NCBI RefSeq assembly: GCF_001665395.1
Contig: NZ_LZSG01000018.1
Location: forward strand, 1 to 64,000
Direction of reading: 5' to 3'
DNA from: Mycobacterium sp. 1164966.3
GTDB taxonomy: Bacteria > Actinomycetota > Actinomycetes > Mycobacteriales > Mycobacteriaceae
Length of the DNA: 64,000 nt
Shown: positions 57,990 to 64,000 of the stretch, piece by piece
How positions within the stretch are numbered: the stretch's first letter is position 1
Layout of the letters: each line of letters opens with the position of its first letter
The notes under the pieces: generated by a model
What the model saw: only the letters and a program-made list of their open reading frames with translations
Told to the model about the DNA's origin: nothing
Database searches by the model: none
Program-made: the position numbers and the translations under genes

Positions 57990-58358
57990 ATGAGCGAAAC
58001 ACCTGAAACCCCCACCGTGCGGGCGCGAACCGCTACCGCACCCACTCCAGTCGCAGAAGAACCCGTCCGCAGAACCCCCAGAGTCTTTTTGGGTGCGGCG
58101 TGGGTCGCCATCGTCGCCGGGATCGTGTTCATCGTCGCGGTCATTTTCTTCACCGGCTACAGCCTCGGACGGCACGCCGGCCACGGCGGTTACCACCACG
58201 GTCACCACAAGCACCACGGGATGATGTACCACCACCGGCAAGGTCCAGGTGGCGCGGGTGGACCCGGCGCGAGCACGCCTGGCGGCGCTCCGTCCGTGTC
58301 CCCCTCGCCGGGCCCCGGCCAGATTCCGTCGTCGGTCTCCCCGTCGCGGACGCCCTAG
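57990..58358 (+). CDS. His-rich single-span membrane protein 1
   Basis: The 122-residue protein starts MSETPETP, has one transmembrane helix (VAIVAGIVFIVAVIFFTGY) followed by an outer loop of many histidines (HAGHGGYHHGHHKHHGMMYHH) and a Gly/Pro/Ser tail. The His run suggests metal binding. It is a paralogue of the gene at 58533 and corresponds to the proline-rich proteins at the Rv3706c/Rv3705A position in M. tuberculosis. The start could also be ATG 57981. Confidence 0.75.
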   Translation: MSETPETPTVRARTATAPTPVAEEPVRRTPRVFLGAAWVAIVAGIVFIVAVIFFTGYSLGRHAGHGGYHHGHHKHHGMMYHHRQGPGGAGGPGASTPGGAPSVSPSPGPGQIPSSVSPSRTP

Positions 58359-58414
58359 TCACCTTGCTCACGGGGCACGAGGGGACCCCGACGCCCGCAA
58401 ACCCACAACCAGCA

Positions 58415-58440
58415 GCCCGGCGCTCACACGAGCGCCGGGC
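58415..58440. terminator. Perfect 11-bp-stem hairpin between paralogues
   Basis: GCCCGGCGCTC-ACAC-GAGCGCCGGGC is a perfect stem with a four-base loop, about 57 bases after the stop of the first His-rich gene. It lacks a U-tract, as usual for mycobacterial terminators. Confidence 0.7.
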
Positions 58441-58532
58441 CGCGTGTATTTCGTACCGGCCGCTGAATTCACAGAAAACTCGTTCACCTAACTCGTTTCG
58501 GCGCTCGCCCTCGGCGGGCAGTATTGCAAGGC

Positions 58533-58931
58533 ATGAGCGAAACACCTGAACCGTCGAGCCCGTCGACTGCGGTCGCCGCCGCTCCTCCGCCGCCGCCACC
58601 GCGGGAAAAGCCGCCCCGGCTCTATACCGTCGCGGCATGGGTGGTGATAGTTGCCGGCATCGTCTTCATCCTGTCAACCGTATTCTTCACCGGCGCAGTT
58701 GTTTTCGGGTCTCATCACCACTGCCATCACCGCCATCACCACGGCATGTACGGGCACTGGGGACCGCCCGGTCCGGGTGGCGGCCCCTGGCAGTGGGGTC
58801 CCCGCGGACCCGCCGAACCCGGCATGAGCCCCGGGGCACCAGGCGGCCCTCCCGGTGGGCCGGGCGGGCCCGCTCAGTCACCGACGGCGCCCGCTCCGCC
58901 GTCCGCTTCCAGCACGCCGCCGCGTCCGTAG
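58533..58931 (+). CDS. His-rich single-span membrane protein 2
   Basis: The 132-residue paralogue of the preceding gene has MSETPEPS at the start, a Pro-rich stretch, one helix (AAWVVIVAGIVFILSTVFFTGAVVF), a His cluster (SHHHCHHRHHHGMYGHW) with an added Cys, and a Gly/Pro-rich tail. The His/Cys set would suit Cu, Zn or Ni. ATG 58533 is preferred over the ATG three codons upstream. Confidence 0.75.
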   Translation: MSETPEPSSPSTAVAAAPPPPPPREKPPRLYTVAAWVVIVAGIVFILSTVFFTGAVVFGSHHHCHHRHHHGMYGHWGPPGPGGGPWQWGPRGPAEPGMSPGAPGGPPGGPGGPAQSPTAPAPPSASSTPPRP

Positions 58932-59044
58932 TCGGCCGGTAGCGGCCCCGGAGCTGTTGGCGCACAACATCATCGGTGATCTCGGCAAGGCGCGAAGGAG
59001 CCGGTGCTGACGCGCGACCGCCGTGCCTGGCATGATCGAGACCT

Positions 59045-59473
59045 ATGACAATTGAAGTCGTTTACACCACCGCATCCACCGCGACCGGCGGCGGCCGCGA
59101 CGGCCACGTGAAGTCGGACGACGGCCGCATCGACCTGGAGACCAGACCGCCGAAGGCGATGGGCGGCAATGGTGAGGGCACCAACCCCGAGCAGCTCTTC
59201 TCGGCGGGTTACGCCGCCTGCTTCCTGGGTGCGCTGCGACTGGTGGCCGGCAGGGCGAAGGTCAAGCTGGACGACGCCACCAATGTCACCGTAGAGGTCG
59301 GGTTCGGCAAGGACTCCGACGGCGGTTTCGGCCTCACCGGCAAGATCGTCGGCTATCTGCCGGGCCTCGAACAGAGCGCCGCCGAAGACCTGGTCGAGCA
59401 GGCCCACCAGGTGTGCCCGTACTCCAAGGCCACCCGGGGAAACATCGACGTCGAGATTTCGGCCAAGGTTTAG
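59045..59473 (+). CDS. ohr: Organic hydroperoxide resistance protein (Ohr)
   Basis: The 142-residue OsmC/Ohr-family thiol peroxidase has two redox cysteines, in AACFLGAL and QVCPYSKATRGN, and the Ohr N-terminus VVYTTASTATGGGRDGHVKSDDG. It reduces organic hydroperoxides using lipoyl or other thiols. No OhrR repressor is adjacent, so regulation is unresolved. It is tightly followed (three bases) by the secreted protein gene. Confidence 0.93.
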   Translation: MTIEVVYTTASTATGGGRDGHVKSDDGRIDLETRPPKAMGGNGEGTNPEQLFSAGYAACFLGALRLVAGRAKVKLDDATNVTVEVGFGKDSDGGFGLTGKIVGYLPGLEQSAAEDLVEQAHQVCPYSKATRGNIDVEISAKV

Positions 59474-59476
59474 CCC

Positions 59477-60118
59477 GTGCGAGCCGCCGTCGCGATGGTG
59501 CCCCTCGGTGTGGCCATCTGCGGAGCGGTCCCCGTCGCGCACGCCCATCCGTCGGATCCGGGCGTGGTGTCCTACGCGGTGCTCGGCAGGGGATCCGTCG
59601 GCAACATCGTCGGCGCACCGATGGGATGGGAAGCGGTGTTCACCGAGCCCTACCAGGGCTACTCGGTCGACCTCCCGGTCTGCAACAACTGGGCCGACAT
59701 CGGCTTACCCGAGGTGTACGGCGACCCTGACCTGGCGTCCTTCAACGGGGCCACCACCCAGACGTCGGCCAACGACCAAACGCACTACGCCAAGCAGGCC
59801 GTCGGGGTATTCGCCGGCAACGACGCGGCCGCCCGCGCCTTCCATCGGGTCACGGACCGCACCGCGGGCTGCTCGGGCCAGACCACCGCGATGCACCTGG
59901 ATAACGGCACCACACAGGTGTGGTCGTTCGACGGCGGACCGCCGACCGCTACCGACGCGAACTGGACCAAGCAGGAAGCGGGCACCGACCGGCGCTGCTT
60001 CGTTCAAACCCGGCTAAGGGAAAACGTGTTGCTGCAGGCCAAGGTCTGCCAATCCGGCAACGCCGGTCCCGCGGTCAACGTTTTGGCCGGGGCGATGCAG
60101 AACGCGTTGGGCCAGTAG
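59477..60118 (+). CDS. Secreted PknH-sensor-like protein, Rv3705c type
   Basis: The 213-residue protein has a signal peptide (AAVAMVPLGVAICGAVPVAHA) and a domain with four or more cysteines resembling the PknH extracellular fold: YSVDLPVCNNWADIG, AGCSGQTTAM, RRCFVQTRLRENVLLQAKVC. There is no lipobox, so it is likely soluble. It matches the position and length of Rv3705c next to the ergothioneine operon. GTG 59477 is three bases after the ohr stop. Confidence 0.8.
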   Translation: MRAAVAMVPLGVAICGAVPVAHAHPSDPGVVSYAVLGRGSVGNIVGAPMGWEAVFTEPYQGYSVDLPVCNNWADIGLPEVYGDPDLASFNGATTQTSANDQTHYAKQAVGVFAGNDAAARAFHRVTDRTAGCSGQTTAMHLDNGTTQVWSFDGGPPTATDANWTKQEAGTDRRCFVQTRLRENVLLQAKVCQSGNAGPAVNVLAGAMQNALGQ

Positions 60119-60259
60119 CTCTGGTTGAGTATTTGGCCGATCGGGAATATGTCGGTGCGATCTGGAAGATGAAGTGGTGGCGGTTATCGTTCCGGTAGCT
60201 GCGCAACTAACGGTCCACAGGGCATGCTTGGACATGCTCGGGCCCGGAGGGATCGGGAT

Positions 60260-61543
60260 ATGACGTTCGCCGCCGTCACCGCCGCGGCCTCGCAGCGGCC
60301 GGATTCGCGCGAAGCGGAGATGGCCGGTTCCGCAACCGCTGCGCAGTACATCGCAGAGACCTGCCTGGTCGACGGGCCCCTGGGGCGGGTCGGTCTGGAG
60401 GTGGAGGCACACTGTTTCGACCCCGCCGACCCGTACCGCAGGCCGAGCTGGGAGGAAATCACCGCGGTACTCGAGCCGCTGCCCACGCTTCCGGGCGGCA
60501 GCGCGGTCACCGTGGAGCCCGGTGGCGCCGTCGAACTGTCCGGGCCGCCTATCGAGGGTGTGGTGCCGGCCATTGCCGACATGCGTCGCGATCAGGCCGT
60601 GCTGCGGTCAGCTTTTGCCGACGCGGGGCTGGGGCTGGTTTTTCTGGGCGCCGACCCGCTGCGGCCGCCCCACCGCATCAACCCAGGCGCGCGTTACCGC
60701 GCCATGGAGGAGTTCTTCGCCGCCAGCGACTCGGCTGAGGCGGGCGCGGCGATGATGACCTCGACCGCGTCGATCCAAGTCAACCTGGACGCCGGGCCGC
60801 AGGCCGGCTGGCCGGCCCGGGTGCGCCTGGCGCATGCCTTGGGGCCCACGATGATCGCGGTGGCCGCCAACTCTCCGATGCTCGGCGGCGAGTTCTCCGG
60901 CTGGCTGTCCACCCGGCAGCGAGTGTGGGGTCAGATGGACTCCGCGCGATGCGGGCCCATCCTGGGCGCCAGCGGTGTCGACCCAGGTACCGACTGGGCG
61001 CGCTACGCGCTCAAGGCGCCGGTGATGCTGGTGAATAACCCCGACGCCACCGCGGTGACCCACTACGTGCCGTTCACCGACTGGGCGGACGGCCGGGTGT
61101 TGCTCGGCGACCGCCGACCGACCGTCGCGGACCTGGAATACCACCTGACCACCCTCTTTCCGCCGGTACGCCCGCGCCAGTGGCTGGAGATCCGCTACCT
61201 CGACAGCGTGCCGGACGAGTTCTGGCCCGCGCTGCTGTTCACGCTGGTCACGCTGCTCGACAATCCGGATGCCGCCGACATCGCGGCCGAAGCCGTCGAA
61301 CCGGTGGCCACCGCATGGGACAACGCCGCCCGGCTGGGTCTGCGTGATCGCCGCCTGTACGCAGCGGCCAACCGGTGCGTGGCCGTGGCAGCTGAGCAGG
61401 CGCCGCCGGAGCTCACCGACGCGATGGAGCGATTGGTCCGCAACGTCGAACAAGGACGCTGCCCCGGCGACGACTTTTCCGACCAGGTGATCGAGCACGG
61501 CATCGCCCCGACCGTCGCGCGGCTGACCGAAGGGGACGTGTGA
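60260..61543 (+). CDS. egtA: Gamma-glutamylcysteine synthetase EgtA
   Basis: This 427-residue GshA-type ligase joins glutamate and cysteine to give gamma-glutamylcysteine, the sulfur donor for ergothioneine. It has [23 protein letters not shown] and [11 protein letters not shown], conserved for the family. ATG 60260 follows GGAGGG; an upstream ATG (60224) is less likely. The stop overlaps egtB by GTGA, the first link in a chain of overlapping genes to egtD (Rv3704c to Rv3701c order). Confidence 0.93.
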   Translation: MTFAAVTAAASQRPDSREAEMAGSATAAQYIAETCLVDGPLGRVGLEVEAHCFDPADPYRRPSWEEITAVLEPLPTLPGGSAVTVEPGGAVELSGPPIEGVVPAIADMRRDQAVLRSAFADAGLGLVFLGADPLRPPHRINPGARYRAMEEFFAASDSAEAGAAMMTSTASIQVNLDAGPQAGWPARVRLAHALGPTMIAVAANSPMLGGEFSGWLSTRQRVWGQMDSARCGPILGASGVDPGTDWARYALKAPVMLVNNPDATAVTHYVPFTDWADGRVLLGDRRPTVADLEYHLTTLFPPVRPRQWLEIRYLDSVPDEFWPALLFTLVTLLDNPDAADIAAEAVEPVATAWDNAARLGLRDRRLYAAANRCVAVAAEQAPPELTDAMERLVRNVEQGRCPGDDFSDQVIEHGIAPTVARLTEGDV

Positions 61544-62874
61544 CGTCTGCTAATGATTCCGACCCGCTGCGCCCGGCTGCGCCGCGCTTGCGATCGTCAT
61601 GCCGACAACGACTTGCCGATGATCTGGAGCGGGCGCGCACGCGCACACTGCGGCTGGTCGATTTCGACGATGCCGAACTGTGCCGTCAATACGATCCGCT
61701 GATGAGCCCACTGGTGTGGGATCTGGCGCATATCGGTCAGCAGGAGGAGCTGTGGCTGCTGCGCGCCGGCGACCCGAACCGGCCGGGAATGCTGCCGCCG
61801 GCAGTCGAGGAACTCTACGACGCCTTCGAACACTCCCGGGCCAGTCGGGTCGACCTGCCGCTGTTGTCTCCGGATCGCGCGCGCTCCTATTGCCGCACCG
61901 TGCGGTCCGCCGCGCTGGACGCCCTCGACGCGTTGCCGGACGACCCGCTCGGCGAGTTCGCGTTCGGGATGGTGATCAGCCACGAAAACCAACACGACGA
62001 GACCATGCTGCAGGCACTGAACCTGCGCCCGGGGCCGCCGCTGCTGGCCGACGCCGCCGGCTTGCCCGCGGGCCGGCCTCGTCTCGCCGGGACGTCGGTG
62101 TTGGTGCCCGGCGGCCCGTTCGAACTGGGCGTCGATGCCGCCGGCGAACCGTACTCATTGGACAACGAACGTCCCGCCCACATCGTCGAGGTGCCCGCGT
62201 TCCGGATCGGCCGGGTCCCGGTCACCAATGGCGAATGGCAACACTTCATCGACGACGGCGGCTACACCGAGCCGCGTTGGTGGTCGGACCGCGGCTGGCA
62301 GCATCGCCTCAAGGCGGGTCTGACCGCGCCGCAGTTCTGGGGTGCCGACGGGCGAATGCGCACCCGGTTCGGCTACGTCGAAGAAATTCCGTCCGACGAG
62401 CCGGTGCAGCACATCAGCTACTTCGAGGCCGAGGCCTACGCGGCCTGGGCCGGGGCCCGACTGCCCACCGAAGTGGAATGGGAGAAAGCGTGCGCATGGG
62501 ATCCGGGCACGAGCAGCAGGCGCCGGTATCCGTGGGGTGACGAGGCGCCGTCGGAGGTTCGTGCCAACCTCGGGGGTGACGCGCTGCGTCCGGCCCCGGT
62601 GGGCGCCTACCCTGCCGGCGCTTCGGCTTACGGGGTGGAGCAGATGCTGGGCGACGTCTGGGAGTGGACGAGCTCGCCGCTTCGGCCCTGGCCCGGATTC
62701 GTGCCGATGGTGTATCAGCGGTACTCGCAGCCCTTCTTCGACGGCGACTACCGGGTGCTGCGCGGTGGATCCTGGGCGGTGGAGTCGGCCATCCTGCGGC
62801 CCAGTTTCCGCAACTGGGATCACCCGTACCGGCGTCAGATCTTTTCCGGCGTCCGGTTGGCGTGGGACGTTTGA
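61540..62874 (+). CDS. egtB: Ergothioneine sulfoxide synthase EgtB
   Basis: The 444-residue non-heme iron enzyme couples hercynine with gamma-glutamylcysteine (or cysteine) and O2 to form the sulfoxide. The N-terminal DinB-like domain has the iron ligands: a first His in [11 protein letters not shown] and the HxxxHxE box in SHENQHDET. The C-terminal FGE-sulfatase domain includes [10 protein letters not shown] and [11 protein letters not shown] 61540 overlaps egtA, and its TGA shares an A with the egtC start (TGATG). Confidence 0.94.
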   Translation: MTSANDSDPLRPAAPRLRSSCRQRLADDLERARTRTLRLVDFDDAELCRQYDPLMSPLVWDLAHIGQQEELWLLRAGDPNRPGMLPPAVEELYDAFEHSRASRVDLPLLSPDRARSYCRTVRSAALDALDALPDDPLGEFAFGMVISHENQHDETMLQALNLRPGPPLLADAAGLPAGRPRLAGTSVLVPGGPFELGVDAAGEPYSLDNERPAHIVEVPAFRIGRVPVTNGEWQHFIDDGGYTEPRWWSDRGWQHRLKAGLTAPQFWGADGRMRTRFGYVEEIPSDEPVQHISYFEAEAYAAWAGARLPTEVEWEKACAWDPGTSSRRRYPWGDEAPSEVRANLGGDALRPAPVGAYPAGASAYGVEQMLGDVWEWTSSPLRPWPGFVPMVYQRYSQPFFDGDYRVLRGGSWAVESAILRPSFRNWDHPYRRQIFSGVRLAWDV

Positions 62875-63584
62875 TGTGCCGTCATCTCGGCTGGCTCGGC
62901 GCTGACGTCACCGTCTCCTCGCTAGTGCTGGACCCGCCGTACGGCCTTCGAGTGCAGTCGTATGCGCCGCGCCGGCAAAAGCACTGCCTGCTGAACGCCG
63001 ACGGCTGGGGGGTCGGGTTCTTTGACGGCGCGATACCCCGGCGCTGGCGCAGTGCGGCGCCGTTGTGGGGCGACGTGTCGTTCGACTCGGTCGCGCCTGG
63101 GCTGCGCAGCCACTGCGTAGTGGCCGCGGTGCGCTCGGCCACCGTCGGCATGCCGATCGAGGTCAGCGCGACAGCGCCGTTCACCGACGGCCGATGGCTG
63201 TTGTCGCACAACGGGATTGTCGACCGCAGTCTACTTCCGCTCAGCCGGTCGGCGGAATCAGTATGCGACAGTGCCATGCTCGCGGCCACCATATTCGAGC
63301 GGGGGCTGGACGCCCTGGGCGACACCGTCGTGGAATTGGGGACCGCCGATCCCATCGCGCGGCTCAATGTGCTGGCCGCCAACGGATCTCGGTTGCTGGC
63401 CACCGCTTGGGGGGACACCTTGTCCATCCTGCGCCGCGATGACGGCGTGGTGCTGGCCAGCGAGCCCTACGACGACGATCCCGAATGGGAGGACGTGCCG
63501 GACCGCCATCTGGTCGAAGTGACAGCGAACGGTGTCACCCTGACCCCCCTGGCTCCCGCAAAATCCGCGAAAGGACCCGGATGA
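62874..63584 (+). CDS. egtC: Gamma-glutamyl hercynylcysteine sulfoxide hydrolase EgtC
   Basis: The 236-residue Ntn-type amidohydrolase removes the glutamate from the EgtB product. Met is followed by Cys2 (MCRHLGWLG), the N-terminal nucleophile exposed after Met removal. [11 protein letters not shown] and [10 protein letters not shown] are conserved class II glutaminase-like stretches. The start is fixed by overlap with egtB (62874). It ends in an ATGA overlap with egtD (63581-63584). Confidence 0.94.
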   Translation: MCRHLGWLGADVTVSSLVLDPPYGLRVQSYAPRRQKHCLLNADGWGVGFFDGAIPRRWRSAAPLWGDVSFDSVAPGLRSHCVVAAVRSATVGMPIEVSATAPFTDGRWLLSHNGIVDRSLLPLSRSAESVCDSAMLAATIFERGLDALGDTVVELGTADPIARLNVLAANGSRLLATAWGDTLSILRRDDGVVLASEPYDDDPEWEDVPDRHLVEVTANGVTLTPLAPAKSAKGPG

Positions 63585-64000
63585 CGCCGTCGCTGTCCAA
63601 TCACCTCGCCGCCGACGCGGCGTATCACGCGTTGCGCCGCGACGTGTCCGAGGGGCTGCAGAAGACGCCGAAATCATTGCCGCCCAAGTGGTTCTACGAC
63701 TCGGTTGGCAGTGACCTGTTCGATCAGATCACCCGGCTGCCCGAGTATTACCCGACCCGTGCCGAGGCCGAGATCCTGCGTGCCAGGTCGGTGGAGATCG
63801 CATCCGCCAGCCAGGCAGACACCCTGGTCGAACTAGGGGCGGGGACGTCGGAGAAGACCCGGCTGTTACTGGATGCGCTGCGCGATCGCGGATCGCTGCG
63901 CAGGTTTGTGCCCTTCGACGTCGACGCCACCATGTTGTCGACCACCGCCGCGGCGATTCAACGCGAATATCCAGACGTCGAAATCGACGCTGTCTGCGGA
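63581..64000 (+). CDS. egtD: Histidine N-alpha-methyltransferase EgtD, 3' truncated
   Basis: The first 140 residues are present ([15 protein letters not shown]...). They include [29 protein letters not shown] and the SAM motif [19 protein letters not shown], signatures of EgtD, which makes hercynine from histidine by three methylations. The gene starts within the egtC stop (ATGA) and runs off the window, so the His-binding C-terminal part is not seen. Confidence 0.93.
   Translation, partial: MTPSLSNHLAADAAYHALRRDVSEGLQKTPKSLPPKWFYDSVGSDLFDQITRLPEYYPTRAEAEILRARSVEIASASQADTLVELGAGTSEKTRLLLDALRDRGSLRRFVPFDVDATMLSTTAAAIQREYPDVEIDAVCG

Overview
The window is a high-GC actinobacterial chromosome segment, almost certainly from a Mycobacterium. 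The markers are Mkl/MceG, LucA, a PknH-like lipoprotein family, a cutinase, a mycofactocin-type SDR, F420-type and tuberculostearic-acid genes, MurT/GatD and the ergothioneine operon. From about 18.6 kb to the right end, the gene order is that of M. tuberculosis Rv3725 down to Rv3701c, read in the opposite direction and broken by accessory insertions. The species cannot be fixed from sequence alone. The first 145 bases are C/G homopolymer and look like a contig-end artefact.

Left part (0.1-18.4 kb), apparently accessory: a flotillin; the Mce ATPase Mkl; a serine hydrolase; a DUF3060 membrane protein; a very large cyclase/NB-ARC/LuxR regulator; a TetR-controlled set (mycofactocin-type SDR plus P450, TetR gene, second SDR) whose three promoter regions each carry a TTGGGCGATCGCCCAA palindrome; an F420-type flavin enzyme; a lipoprotein; a fructosamine-kinase-like protein; another SDR; and a second cyclase/NB-ARC protein without a LuxR domain.

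Middle (18.4-32.6 kb): a 55-aa membrane protein, an Rv3725-like reductase, an intact cutinase and two CsbD-like proteins coupled by ATGA, with a SigF-like promoter and a U-tract terminator. Then comes an uncharacterised block: two overlapping unknown genes, a 90-aa protein, and a CHAT-family protease whose TPR-like partner is a separate overlapping gene. After that lie a frameshifted LpqH-like lipoprotein, a ParB-like small protein, an enoyl-CoA hydratase-family protein, LucA, tRNA-Ser(GGA), the SRP RNA and the Rv3722c-type aspartate aminotransferase.

Conserved backbone (32.8-51.4 kb): dnaX; the methyltransferase/FAD-oxidase pair for 10-methyl fatty acids; an SRPBCC protein; the amidase Rv3717; YbaB; recR; an extra type III polyketide synthase; gatD-murT; a three-copy 60-bp tandem repeat; a DnaQ-type exonuclease; a DUF4333 protein; an unusual FHA plus double-XRE protein; a lipoprotein; leuA with a leucine-rich leader peptide and attenuator; and ask-asd. 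A solo TnpB element sits exactly at the asd 3' end.

Right part (52.6-64 kb): a DUF4185 protein, a CYP102-like P450-reductase fusion, a dimeric-barrel protein, two His-rich membrane paralogues, Ohr, an Rv3705c-type secreted protein, and the tightly overlapping egtA-egtB-egtC-egtD operon; egtD runs off the end.

Most worth pursuing are the split CHAT/TPR block, the TetR palindrome regulon, the leuA attenuator, the TnpB element with its predicted guide RNA, and a family of near-identical long hairpins at gene 3' ends.
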